Below, in pieces: positions 1-9,248 of a DNA stretch of 64,000 nt. The notes beneath the pieces were generated by a model. The model worked only from the letters and a program-made list of their open reading frames with translations. It did no database searches and was not told the origin of the DNA. Made by a program: the position numbers and the translations under genes. Every line of letters starts with the position of its first letter. The stretch's first letter is position 1. The DNA is from G963663365 sp963663365 (GTDB lineage Bacteria; Hinthialibacterota; Hinthialibacteria; Hinthialibacterales; G963663365): the NCBI GenBank assembly GCA_963663365.2, contig CAXXIH010000003.1:310001-374000 (forward strand), given 5' to 3'.

Positions 1-492
1 GTCTACATCACGCATTCCGAAGCTGACTTAAAAGCCAAACGCCACCGTTACGGCCTTGAGAATCTTCAACGTTTTGAAGGCTATTGCCGTGCTCTGCATG
101 AGCGCGGTTGTGGTAATAATCTCCGAGTTGTGGAGCTGGATGAAGAGGGATTGAACATGGAACCGTTGCGTGCGGTTTTGCATGAAAAAAAGGCCCCGAC
201 TGCCTTCTTCGCCTATTCGGACTTACTGGCGATATCGGCCATGCATGCTGTTGCTTCCTGGGGATATCGCGTTCCTGAAGATGTTTCGATTGTCGGCTTC
301 GATGATATTGAATTTGCTTCGCGAATGAATCCCGCTCTGACCACAGTGGCCCAGCCCAAAATCGATATGGGCCGCTTTGCCGCGAAAAAGATCATCAACC
401 AAATTGAGGGACTCCCCGAAGATGATTTGATCTGCACGCCCGAACTTATTGTTCGTGATTCCACTGCATCTCCGCCAACCAAGCGCCTATAG
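1..492 (+). CDS. LacI-family transcriptional regulator, C-terminal part (5' end outside window)
   Basis: The frame is open from the first base and 163 residues are visible before TAG at 490-492. They match the C-terminal effector-binding lobe of LacI/GalR regulators (Peripla_BP_3 type): the segment PTAFFAYSDLLAISAM, then VPEDVSIVGFDD and ALTTVAQP are family signatures. The DNA-binding HTH lies upstream of the window. It ends 9 bp before a secreted DUF4434 protein on the same strand, so the two are probably co-transcribed. I infer that it controls a local sugar-degradation locus; the ligand cannot be told. Confidence 0.9.
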   Translation, partial: VYITHSEADLKAKRHRYGLENLQRFEGYCRALHERGCGNNLRVVELDEEGLNMEPLRAVLHEKKAPTAFFAYSDLLAISAMHAVASWGYRVPEDVSIVGFDDIEFASRMNPALTTVAQPKIDMGRFAAKKIINQIEGLPEDDLICTPELIVRDSTASPPTKRL

Positions 493-501
493 GATGAAAT
501 A

Positions 502-2544
502 ATGAATGATTGCATGAAATCTTGCCGTATAAACCAATGGATTTCTTTATTCGTTTTTGTTGCTTTTATAAGTATGAATGGGAGGAGTGTCGTGGGACAA
601 ACATTTGAAGCCCCCTACAAAGACCGGCGTTCAGGACTATCTGCCGCGTGGTTCAATACTTTGGCCGCTCCGGACGTTTTCGCTTCTCTCGAAGGATGCC
701 GCGCGCAGTTGGAAGCGTTGAAGGCTATCGGAATCGACTGCTTATTTGCAGGAGAGGATAAAACATTTTCCGTCGTTGAAAGTGGGAGTTCTGCCGATCC
801 GCTTGAAAATATCTATGCCTTGGCCGATGAACTTGGATTTCAAGTTATTAGTCTGATCCCGGTTCAGGCATCTGAGTGGATGACGTACAGCGATGAAGAA
901 CTTGCCGGTCTTTCTTCCTCTGTCCTATCCCGGGCCGAAGAAATTGTTGGCAGGTTCGGGTCTCGTTCGGGTTTTGGCGGTTTTATATTGCCTTTGTCTA
1001 TTGATGGAAAGAATTTTACAGGGCAAGAAGTCTGTACGCGTTTGGGCGGATTCATAGGCTCGCTTGTAACCCGCCTGCGCGAACTTGCCCCGGGAAAAGT
1101 CATTGCCGGTTTAGGGCAAATGGCGGTTGGTGATGAAGCCGCAGCCACAAAGAATATGTGGGATGATTTCCTCCAAACGGCATCTCTCGATGTGTTGGTG
1201 ATTTGTGAAGGGTTATCCGAGGACCGTGATCTCGAATCCACAATCCTAGAGCAACACCTGGGAGCATTAGTCCGTGCCGCAGATGAAAATAATGTACGTC
1301 TGTGGGGCGCTATTGAGATGGTTCAGGTTGATCATGAAAATGGCGATGCAGCTGTTTCTGCAACCTATCCGAATGTGAACCGACAGTTGTCGCGGATCCA
1401 GAAATACACCGAACGGTTGGTGGCTTTGCCTTCTACAGAGTTTCTTCTGCCCGATACCTCATCCGAGTCGAACCGCACGGCGGCACAATTGCTCTATCAA
1501 AGATATCAATCTTGGTACGATAAAAATTCCGCTTCGTTTTCTCCATTAACTCCAGCCGTTCCGCCTATTGCAGCAAATCCTCCATCGAAGACAATTGGGG
1601 GAAGTTTTGCTCAGATCATCGGCGCGGCACAATATTTTGCCGATCCCGAGTATATCGGTGCGGAATTGGACCGGATGCAAGCGGTTGGTGTTGAGATGAT
1701 AATTCCTGATTCAACATTCCGGGATATCGCCTATTACCCGTCTGAATATCTGACAGGCCGCGAAAACGATGCCGATGCATTGGGAGCGATTTTGAATGCC
1801 TGCGCAGAACGGGATATGGAAATGCTGCTTTCCCTGCCCCACTTTGAGTATTCTTGGGTTTGGACTTTTAATTCGGATACGGCCTCCTTTTTTGAGAAGG
1901 TGGATCCGATGATTCAGGAGATGCACTCGCTTTATGGTGACCATCCGGCATTCGGAGGATGGTATATACCGTACGAACTCTGTGATGCGTTTCTCGGCGA
2001 TGCATCGCACCGCAGCCATGTTGCCGGTGCCTTTAAACATATGGCTGATCTTTGCCATCAGCTAACGCCGGGCAAACCGGTGATGATTTCTCCCTATTTC
2101 ACAACCAATCTGCCGGATGATCGTTTCGCGGAAATATGGGGAGAGACAATCGCGCAAAGCGGAGTGGATGTCGTTGCCATGCAAGACAGCGTTGGCGCGC
2201 TAAATGTCTCCGGGACGGAAACGTTGCGTATGCAGTATCTGCCTCATTATATCGATCTCATTGCAGATTTATGTGAACAAAAGGGTGTTACGTTCTGGTG
2301 GAATGTGGAAACATTCGCGCAGACTCATGGCACGCCCATCGACAGCCAAGGATGGTCGGCCACGACTGCCGATTTTGAGCGAGTCCAACGACAGGTTGCT
2401 TATGCGGCTGAGCGTGCGGTTAAAATCATCAATTTCGATTTCCCGCATTACTTCAGCCCCGGGTATCCCAACCAGACAATTGCCAATCGCAATGTTCTGT
2501 TTTATGAGGCCTACAAAGCCTGGTACGAATCATTGCCGCAATAG
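502..2544 (+). CDS. Secreted protein with two DUF4434-like (glycosidase-fold) repeats
   Basis: 680 residues with an N-terminal signal peptide (hydrophobic stretch at about residues 13-28, ending near VVGQ). The body holds two related halves. The first starts near residue 45 (QLEALKAIGIDCLF). The second, near residue 366, carries the clearer DUF4434 signatures: ELDRMQAVGVEMIIPD, YYPSEY and HPAFGGWYIPYEL. DUF4434 proteins are TIM-barrel, glycoside-hydrolase-like proteins of unproven activity. The first half is more diverged and may be non-catalytic. AGGATGAAAT places a ribosome site just before ATG 502. It follows the LacI gene by 9 bp, which suggests co-regulation. The substrate is unknown. 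Confidence 0.75.
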   Translation: MNDCMKSCRINQWISLFVFVAFISMNGRSVVGQTFEAPYKDRRSGLSAAWFNTLAAPDVFASLEGCRAQLEALKAIGIDCLFAGEDKTFSVVESGSSADPLENIYALADELGFQVISLIPVQASEWMTYSDEELAGLSSSVLSRAEEIVGRFGSRSGFGGFILPLSIDGKNFTGQEVCTRLGGFIGSLVTRLRELAPGKVIAGLGQMAVGDEAAATKNMWDDFLQTASLDVLVICEGLSEDRDLESTILEQHLGALVRAADENNVRLWGAIEMVQVDHENGDAAVSATYPNVNRQLSRIQKYTERLVALPSTEFLLPDTSSESNRTAAQLLYQRYQSWYDKNSASFSPLTPAVPPIAANPPSKTIGGSFAQIIGAAQYFADPEYIGAELDRMQAVGVEMIIPDSTFRDIAYYPSEYLTGRENDADALGAILNACAERDMEMLLSLPHFEYSWVWTFNSDTASFFEKVDPMIQEMHSLYGDHPAFGGWYIPYELCDAFLGDASHRSHVAGAFKHMADLCHQLTPGKPVMISPYFTTNLPDDRFAEIWGETIAQSGVDVVAMQDSVGALNVSGTETLRMQYLPHYIDLIADLCEQKGVTFWWNVETFAQTHGTPIDSQGWSATTADFERVQRQVAYAAERAVKIINFDFPHYFSPGYPNQTIANRNVLFYEAYKAWYESLPQ

Positions 2545-2600
2545 GAATGCCCTTTCCTATAGGCTTTCAGATTTCGGCTTGATACTGCGGCAAATCGTCC

Positions 2601-5231
2601 TTATTTGGAATTCTTAATCAGCCATATTTCGGAGACCAAGGTCCCCCAACCTCCACAATTGCGCCAAACCTGAGTATCGATCCAATCTCCTTTGGGAACA
2701 TTCGGATCTTTTTCAAAGCGGATTTGCAGTTTGCCATCTTTGGTGGCCTTGCGGGGGATGTCGAACTCAAAGAATTCGCTTTCGTATTCCGGAAGTTCCA
2801 AATCGGTTGCCAGGGGGATATCATCCGCGTAAATCGACTGGCTCTTTTGATTCATATGCATAGCGTAACGTTCTTGATATCGAGGCCGGACCAAGGACAT
2901 ACGCACCCGGTAACAGGCTTTTGTATCCAGATTGTTGTATTCAAAAGTAACACCCGGGCTTTCATGCGCGGTAAATGCCATCACTCGTTGGCTGGGACGG
3001 TTGTTTTCGGATAAGGCCTCGGGCCAATAGGGTTGTCCGTGATCGAACTGGCTGCCGACGACCATATGGGGAGCGCCGCCCGGCTCACCGGGATTGTCGT
3101 AATAACCGCCTTCACCGGAATCTTCATAACGGACAATCCGTTCGAGCAATTCCAACCGTGCCTTGCCTTTGGCTGCTTTTGCTTTCTGGAGTTGTTTTTT
3201 CAGCCAGCCTAAACCGATAAAGTCATGTTCAAGATTGAAATAGCCGGTATTCCTCACACCGAAGAGTTCGCCGCTTTCCTCACCCAAACGTCCGGCTTCT
3301 TCCCGAAGTCTGCGCATCTCCGCTGTCTCTTCGCATTCTTCAAACCAGGCTAAGGCTTCTTGAATAGCCTGGTCTATTTCTCCAGCTTCCATGGCTTCGG
3401 CGATCTGTTTTTCGATCTTTTCCTGCAATTGAACTTGGGAACGGCCTTCGAGTTGGATGTATTTATCAAGAGCCGCCTTTTGCATATATTGACGCCACAG
3501 CCAGTTCTGTTCGTACAAATCGCGAGGCATTTTCCACCCGGCTTCTTTTACCCAAAGATAGTAATCATCGACTCCATCGTTGGTTAGTAGCGGTTGTTCA
3601 AGATTTCGTTCTAACTGAAAAATAGCCTTGGCCATCATGGGGGCGGCATCGCGGCCGAACCAGGTTTTGGCATAGTCGTTAACGACATCCTCTACGGAAG
3701 TATGCGGCGACCATAACAGACGCATCCACATCCATTGATTGAAATGATCGTGGTGTCCGCTGGAGTGTGTGACATCGCCGATGCCGTAACGCATGATCTC
3801 GTTGAAAACATAATGGTAGTAACGCGGCCAGGCGAAGAAGGTTTGTCTTTCATATACGCTTATAATAAATGGATCCGGCTGTCTTTCATAAATGAAATGA
3901 CTCCAATGCGGCGGAGTTTTGCCCTCCCGGTCCGGCGGCGGTTGTTTGTGGACATAGCCGTATTGTGAGTAATACCAATGTGTCAATTCGTTAAAAAAGA
4001 CGATGGATTGTTGGGGCGGCAACTGATGCAGAATTTCATTCAAATAACGGTCAAAGGGGCCGAATCCCGGATAGCGGAATAAGTCCATCCTATGGGTTTG
4101 CCGCCGTCCCTGCTGCCAGCTCATGGCATCCGAGCCCGGCCCGTAGCAAAGCGCGCGCAGCCATGGCCGGGGCTTCTCGTTTAAGTAATTAAAGATGGCA
4201 AGATCGTCATCGTTATCGAGTTTTTGATTTGTGACGAATATCTGTGTGCTTGGATGGTAACGGTGAATGATCTTTGCATAATCTTCGCACAGGAGCATTA
4301 GTGTCCGGCCATAGGGATCGCATTTGTTGCATTCACACCCCCCGCCATCACCGGCCGGAAAACGAATGTAGTCGAAAGTCACACTGTTCTTGAATGTATT
4401 CTCGCATTTTTGAAGCAGCGCTTCCCTGCCCTCGGGAATTGACGGGCATAAATAGCCTGTCCTGCCGATTGATTCACGAGCATGCCATTCCGGCTTTCCC
4501 GAACCGGCGTTGGCGCTGTAATGCACAATGGTTTTGATGTCGAAGTCCCGAAATAGTTGATAGAGAGGATCATCCGTTTTAAGGCCCGCTCCGACTTCAA
4601 ATGTGTTTGCACCGGCCAACATATAATCCAGAATCACGCGCTTCTGTTCTTTGAATGTCCAGTGCTTAACACCGGTTAGTTGGACCATTTTTCCGCCTTG
4701 ATCGAACTGCGTGCCGCGAATCTCAAATGCGGGTGCAGTGCGAACATCGACATGCAACGGAAAATCGAAACCGGAGTCATCTTGGTCCATTTGACGCAGG
4801 ATTTCGCCAACGGCATAGACGACACCCCGGTCATCTGCACCGGCTGCAATCACAACGCCGTCACCCAATTCCGGCGATCTGTATAACAGGAAACCCTCAG
4901 GTCCGGGATCGAAGTTATTGGGGTATTGGGTCCGGTTCCGGTCAAGCAAGGCACAGATGGTTGAATGGTGGTCCGGACGGCCTATCAAGATGGTTAATGC
5001 GGCTTTTTCTTCTTTCCAATTCTCATCTTCGCTGAGCATCAACACGGTGTTGTCGCCCATTTCCAATATACGCTCGCGTAGCAGTCCGGCTGCATTGCAT
5101 TCGACTCGGCCTGCTTGTTCGCCCAAGATGATGTTCATACTTGTGTGGCGTGTTTTCGATTCCGCATCGCAAAATCCGGCTTGTATTGCGAGTGAGAGAA
5201 AGATGAGGAGGAAAGAGTTTTTTTTCATCAT
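2601..5231 (-). CDS. Secreted glycoside-hydrolase-like protein (alpha-glucuronidase/GH20-type N domain)
   Basis: 876 residues. The N-terminus is a signal peptide (Lys-rich start, then LLIFLSLAIQAGFC). Residues about 30-165 resemble the zincin-like N domain found in front of GH20, GH67 and DUF4838 barrels, ending in AAGADDRGVVYAVGEIL and VRTAPAFEIRG. A long middle part is probably a TIM barrel and includes a CECNKC cysteine pair as in DUF4838-type proteins. The last ~140 residues look like a beta-sandwich. It lies 50 bp downstream of the ADP-ribosylglycohydrolase gene on the same strand, so both likely form one operon. I cannot assign a GH family or substrate. Confidence 0.65.
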   Translation of the reverse strand: MMKKNSFLLIFLSLAIQAGFCDAESKTRHTSMNIILGEQAGRVECNAAGLLRERILEMGDNTVLMLSEDENWKEEKAALTILIGRPDHHSTICALLDRNRTQYPNNFDPGPEGFLLYRSPELGDGVVIAAGADDRGVVYAVGEILRQMDQDDSGFDFPLHVDVRTAPAFEIRGTQFDQGGKMVQLTGVKHWTFKEQKRVILDYMLAGANTFEVGAGLKTDDPLYQLFRDFDIKTIVHYSANAGSGKPEWHARESIGRTGYLCPSIPEGREALLQKCENTFKNSVTFDYIRFPAGDGGGCECNKCDPYGRTLMLLCEDYAKIIHRYHPSTQIFVTNQKLDNDDDLAIFNYLNEKPRPWLRALCYGPGSDAMSWQQGRRQTHRMDLFRYPGFGPFDRYLNEILHQLPPQQSIVFFNELTHWYYSQYGYVHKQPPPDREGKTPPHWSHFIYERQPDPFIISVYERQTFFAWPRYYHYVFNEIMRYGIGDVTHSSGHHDHFNQWMWMRLLWSPHTSVEDVVNDYAKTWFGRDAAPMMAKAIFQLERNLEQPLLTNDGVDDYYLWVKEAGWKMPRDLYEQNWLWRQYMQKAALDKYIQLEGRSQVQLQEKIEKQIAEAMEAGEIDQAIQEALAWFEECEETAEMRRLREEAGRLGEESGELFGVRNTGYFNLEHDFIGLGWLKKQLQKAKAAKGKARLELLERIVRYEDSGEGGYYDNPGEPGGAPHMVVGSQFDHGQPYWPEALSENNRPSQRVMAFTAHESPGVTFEYNNLDTKACYRVRMSLVRPRYQERYAMHMNQKSQSIYADDIPLATDLELPEYESEFFEFDIPRKATKDGKLQIRFEKDPNVPKGDWIDTQVWRNCGGWGTLVSEIWLIKNSK

Positions 5232-5281
5232 GCTAGATAGTCGTTTCAGTCCTTTGTTGCTGTTTGAATCGGTTTATGGTT

Positions 5282-6991
5282 TCAGCGAATCTCGATTTTA
5301 TCCCAGAAAGCGCCTTCGCATGCCCAACCATTCGCGGCGGTTTCGATGCGCAGTTCAGTTACCTTGCCGCTGTAAGCAGTTAAGTCAATATCGATCTGTT
5401 TCCATGGATTTTGGGGATCGTCAAAACAGATAACCGATTCATAGAGCTTTTCTGAACCTGCATAAACGCATAAAACAAAATCGGCCCGGTCACAGGCATT
5501 CCAGGCCGATACTTCTAAATGAAGTTTAGGAGTTCCGGATGGCAAAGTGAATGCCCTGGAAATCGTGCAAGGCTGTTCCTGCAAAGGATGTGTCATGAAG
5601 ATATTGTCCCGGCCCAGATATTTGCCAAAAATTCCCACGTTGGCTCCCATCCAGCAGGATTCCAGGTCCCAACCTCCGCTCCACGTGTTGAATGATTCGG
5701 CCAGCTGGATGGCATGCATCTTCTCAATCTTTTTTTGATGTTCCGCTTGTGCCGGTGCCAATGTTTTTTGCATCTCATCGGTGTACTGTTCGAGTTTCTT
5801 CGGCGGCTGAGGTTCTTGATAAGGAATTTGGAATATCTCTGTCTTCTCGAAATTACTTTCAAATTGCAGAACAGGGCCGCCCGCATCCTTAACCAGTTGT
5901 TTGGTCAGTTCCAAACATGTCTCAGTCAAACTCCCGAAGTTATAATTTGTGTAGGAGAAGTTTTCATTTTCGATAGCCGCCAATCCTGAGGTAAATTGTT
6001 CTGGGATGCCGTTATAGCCCAGCATTGTTCCCAAAACACCCGCCACGTTAGAAGGATTGCAGTCGGCGTCTTGTCCGCAACGCGTAGAGACTTCCATGGA
6101 TTTCTCAAAATCGCCGTGCCCGTACAACATACCGATAGCGATATAGGCTCCGTTGATTTTTGCATCGATATTAAAAGGCCGATCTTTTCCATCGGGGCAT
6201 GTATCGTCATTGCCCCATTTATCTTCAACGGCCTGCCAGGCTTTGAGCCAGTCATTAGAATCCTGCTTGAAGTTGTCATAAACCAACTGCAATACTTGAC
6301 CGTATTCGCTTTCGGCGGGGATCGATTTCATTCCGGCCAGAAACACTTCAACCGGATCGTCCTCAAAATAGGCCGCCGCATACATCCCGGCCACAAACAT
6401 GCCGCCATACACGCCATCACCGTAATTCATGACATGCCCAAAACGGTCACAGAGATCGTTGGCGGTAAGAAAAAGTCCGGGACAAAGAATCCCGCAGAAG
6501 TCTGCCTCGATCTGAAAATCGATATCGTCACAATGAATGTTGTATTTAGGGTGTCCGCTATCCGGGGCGGGAATCCCGGCGCGAATATTGTCCCGCGCGG
6601 CGAGATTGGCATGCCATAACTCGTATTGCGATTCTCCGAAAACAACACCTGCTTGTTGAGAGGTTATGTGGATGCCGTGCTCTTCAAGCGCGGCCAGGAA
6701 TGTCATTTCAACGTATAGATCGTCTTGGTGAATAGAATTTGCTACGAAATTCGGTTGCCAAGTGCGCAGAGGATCCGTATAGGGGTGGCCGAGCCATTTG
6801 AATTCGTAAATCGAACCATAACTCACGCCAATCATCTGTCCCGCCCAGGCCCCGCGCAATTTGTCCAGATAGACGTTAACAGGCAACGTGCGGAATGCTT
6901 CCTTTTCTTTCGGATAGGCGGCCAATGGCGCGAGAACAAGAATAGAAACAATCAACGGCAACATTAGCGATGATCTTCTATACGTAAACAT
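5282..6991 (-). CDS. Exported ADP-ribosylglycohydrolase-family protein with C-terminal beta-sandwich
   Basis: 569 residues. Signal peptide at residues 1-26 (IVSILVLAPLAAYP). The ADP-ribosylglycohydrolase fold follows: GAWAGQMIGVSYG near residue 48, HQDDLYVEMTFLAALEEHG near 90 and the late metal-site loop RCGQDADCNPSNVAGVLG near 305. The usual family motifs TDDT and GDTDT appear here as HQDD and GQDADC, so metal ligands seem mostly kept but altered. The C-terminal ~140 residues look like a carbohydrate-binding beta-sandwich. CCGGAG sits 9 bases before the ATG. Cytosolic members remove ADP-ribose from proteins; an exported, sandwich-bearing copy beside glycosidase-like genes suggests another glycosidic substrate (inference). 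Confidence 0.75.
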   Translation of the reverse strand: MFTYRRSSLMLPLIVSILVLAPLAAYPKEKEAFRTLPVNVYLDKLRGAWAGQMIGVSYGSIYEFKWLGHPYTDPLRTWQPNFVANSIHQDDLYVEMTFLAALEEHGIHITSQQAGVVFGESQYELWHANLAARDNIRAGIPAPDSGHPKYNIHCDDIDFQIEADFCGILCPGLFLTANDLCDRFGHVMNYGDGVYGGMFVAGMYAAAYFEDDPVEVFLAGMKSIPAESEYGQVLQLVYDNFKQDSNDWLKAWQAVEDKWGNDDTCPDGKDRPFNIDAKINGAYIAIGMLYGHGDFEKSMEVSTRCGQDADCNPSNVAGVLGTMLGYNGIPEQFTSGLAAIENENFSYTNYNFGSLTETCLELTKQLVKDAGGPVLQFESNFEKTEIFQIPYQEPQPPKKLEQYTDEMQKTLAPAQAEHQKKIEKMHAIQLAESFNTWSGGWDLESCWMGANVGIFGKYLGRDNIFMTHPLQEQPCTISRAFTLPSGTPKLHLEVSAWNACDRADFVLCVYAGSEKLYESVICFDDPQNPWKQIDIDLTAYSGKVTELRIETAANGWACEGAFWDKIEIR

Positions 6992-7108
6992 GATATTGTC
7001 TCCGGAGGCTATTGATTATTTAGAAAAGCCAAAATGCAATAAGAAGTAGTTTATAATGTTTTCCGATTTTTCCCACTTGGATAGGATGAATACTACACCG
7101 GGAAAAAC

Positions 7109-8095
7109 CTAGGATTTATACAATCGCACAATCCGCTCTGTTGCTAGAAGGCCCAGTGAATACAGAGTATAGCATTGCCAAGGCAAGATGATACTAGCGG
7201 CGATTCCGAACTCGGCCATGATGGTGTACGCGCTCGATGGGGCTATCCCGCGTTCGGTCCAAATGCTCTGCGATGGCAATTCCAAGGCAGAAGCCGTAAA
7301 TAAGACGTAGGTGATAATTCCTGTTGCAATATAGGCCAGTAAGGTGCGGATTCTTTGAAACTGCCATAATCGAATAAGGGATGGCATCCAAAAGCAGTGG
7401 ACCAGTGGTTCGACAATGAAAACAAATAATCCCAAAAGAAGAACTGCTGCATAACTTGGTTTCAAATCGGGAAGACTAATGAATAGTATTGCCGCAATCG
7501 TGATTCCGACAATAGCCCATATCAACCAAAACCGGCCTGTTAATGGAATCGGTTTGCGGCGGTCATTGACCAAGGGGACACTGACCGAGACTTCCAACTG
7601 CGACCAGATGTCGTAGGACTTCATGACTCCCCGTTCTTGAAAGAGTGGGAAAGTCAACAAGAGCTCAGCAGTGCATAAAATGCCCGGAGTGATGGTGGAG
7701 AAAGCCACGATATAGCCAATATAGCGCGTCGGATTGTCGGGCAAGCCGATGTAGTGCCAATTCTCCAGATAGCAGTTGATGAACTCGAAATAGAGCCACC
7801 AAGCCACAGAGGCGGGCAGCATGACTTGTAGCATTCGCCTGCCTTGGGGAGTACGAGCGTGGCTGGGGTGAAAGAAGGAGCGCCCCGCACGCTTGTAGGT
7901 CCAAGCGTCGATAGCCGCGATATAACTGATCCAGAGAATTGGGGTGGCATTGGTATAGAACGGCTCGGTCTGCAAAAAGAGCAAAATCTCCGCGATGACA
8001 ATCGCAGCCAGACCGGCCCAGCCATAAAGCGGAAGCCGCCGGGGTGTTGATGTGTCCGGAAGCGGCAGGAGCCGCCAACCTTCATGAAATTCCAT
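7109..8095 (-). CDS. Polytopic membrane protein of unknown function
   Basis: 328 residues, with a short hydrophilic N-terminus rich in Pro and Arg, then about eight hydrophobic segments (for example LAAIVIAEILLFL, IWAIVGITIAAILFIS and AVLLLGLFVFIVEPLVHCF). No catalytic motif or transporter signature is recognisable. It is transcribed divergently from the first Nudix gene; the 79 bp between the two starts carry a 6+6 inverted repeat. Start is the ATG at 8095. Function unknown. Confidence 0.7.
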   Translation of the reverse strand: MEFHEGWRLLPLPDTSTPRRLPLYGWAGLAAIVIAEILLFLQTEPFYTNATPILWISYIAAIDAWTYKRAGRSFFHPSHARTPQGRRMLQVMLPASVAWWLYFEFINCYLENWHYIGLPDNPTRYIGYIVAFSTITPGILCTAELLLTFPLFQERGVMKSYDIWSQLEVSVSVPLVNDRRKPIPLTGRFWLIWAIVGITIAAILFISLPDLKPSYAAVLLLGLFVFIVEPLVHCFWMPSLIRLWQFQRIRTLLAYIATGIITYVLFTASALELPSQSIWTERGIAPSSAYTIMAEFGIAASIILPWQCYTLYSLGLLATERIVRLYKS

Positions 8096-8122
8096 AAGCC
8101 GCTACAAATCTCCTTCGGCCAA

Positions 8123-8140
8123 AGTTTAGCCGTGTAAACT
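8123..8140. promoter_or_regulatory. Inverted repeat between divergent genes
   Basis: AGTTTA and TAAACT flank a 6-base spacer, midway between a leftward membrane-protein gene and the rightward Nudix gene. It could be an operator or overlap a promoter; chance is not excluded for arms this short. Confidence 0.25.
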
Positions 8141-8174
8141 CTGAATACGTATCGTGGTCCCTAAAGGAGGTCTT

Positions 8175-8645
8175 ATGACGAGTGAACCACCTATTCGTAT
8201 CCGAGTCGCCTTAGTGATGATTCGGGATGGCAAAATTCTTTTGGTTGAGCATGAAAATTTCGGAAAACGCTATTGGCTCTTGCCTGGTGGTGGGCTGGAG
8301 CAGAATGAGACCCTGGTAGACTGTGGGATTCGTGAGGCTCGCGAGGAGACCGGGCTTGCCGTGGAGATGGGCGACCTCCTAATGGTCTCGGAGTCGATTC
8401 CTTCTGTGGATCATCCTCATGTTGTGGTGATGTATTTTCGCGCCGAGATCACGGGCGGCGAGATGCTCGTGGGAGATGATGATGTGCTGACCGATGTACG
8501 TTGGTTCGACATATCCGAACTCAAAGACTTGACCCTGTTTCCCGATATTACCCATGAGTTGCTTGAGGCCATTGCCGGACGTATCCCCCGGCGTTCGCTC
8601 GGCACCTATCCCGCCGGTCCGGATGATCTGATGAAACTCGGCTGA
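8175..8645 (+). CDS. Nudix hydrolase (first of tandem pair)
   Basis: The Nudix box G-x5-E-x7-REuxEExGu is complete, from GGLEQNE to REAREETGL (about residues 40-62). These enzymes hydrolyse nucleoside diphosphates linked to another group, using Mg2+ bound by the REuxEE glutamates. I chose ATG 8175 because AAAGGAGG at 8163-8170 lies 4 bases before it; a GTG seven codons upstream has no such site. The protein is 156 residues, cytosolic, with no other domain. The next gene is a close paralogue 57 bp downstream. The substrate is not predictable; mutS follows, so a house-cleaning role is possible but unproven. Confidence 0.9.
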   Translation: MTSEPPIRIRVALVMIRDGKILLVEHENFGKRYWLLPGGGLEQNETLVDCGIREAREETGLAVEMGDLLMVSESIPSVDHPHVVVMYFRAEITGGEMLVGDDDVLTDVRWFDISELKDLTLFPDITHELLEAIAGRIPRRSLGTYPAGPDDLMKLG

Positions 8646-8702
8646 AAATCACCATGTGCACATCTGCAAGATGTACGGCGGGCGTGATAGGATGAAAGCA
8701 TC

Positions 8703-9146
8703 ATGACACAGTCCAAAAACATACGAATCCGTGCAGCGGTAGTGATTGTCCAGGATGGCAAGATTCTTTTATGCCAACATGAGAAATATGGCCGCCGTTA
8801 TTGGCTTATCCCCGGCGGCGGAGTCGAGTTCGGTGAAACATTGGCTGAGGCGGCCGCGCGTGAACTGAGAGAAGAAGCCGGTCTCGATGTGCACATCGGC
8901 GATCTCATCTTTGTTCAGGAGTCGATCCCTCCCGATCATCACCGCCATGTTTTGAATCTCTACTTTCAGGGCATGGTCCGGGGCGGTGAGATTCAAGTCG
9001 GTCAAGATGATGTCTTACGCGATGTGCAATGGATCGACCTGGCTGACCTGTCCCATTTGACGGTCTATCCGGCGGTTACGCAGGAAATTTTGGATGCGCT
9101 CGAGGGACACATCCCCGCCCGGTCATTGGGGAACCGTTGGGAGTGA
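8703..9146 (+). CDS. Nudix hydrolase (second of tandem pair)
   Basis: 147 residues with an intact Nudix box (GGVEFGE to RELREEAGL). It aligns end to end with the preceding gene: both share the start pattern IRIRVA/IRIRAA, a KILL(V/C)-H motif, the run ESIP and a C-terminal IP(R/A)RSLG. This is a recent tandem duplication. AGGATGAAAG precedes ATG 8703. It has lost about nine residues of the C-terminal tail seen in its neighbour. Substrate unknown. Confidence 0.9.
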   Translation: MTQSKNIRIRAAVVIVQDGKILLCQHEKYGRRYWLIPGGGVEFGETLAEAAARELREEAGLDVHIGDLIFVQESIPPDHHRHVLNLYFQGMVRGGEIQVGQDDVLRDVQWIDLADLSHLTVYPAVTQEILDALEGHIPARSLGNRWE

Positions 9147-9248
9147 AGTCCGGTTCTCTGCCCTGGCGTCCACGATTCTTACAGATGCAATTCCCTGCTA
9201 CTCTTGCCCGGTTGGAAATGACCACTATCGGAAATTTGTCGAAGTAAC

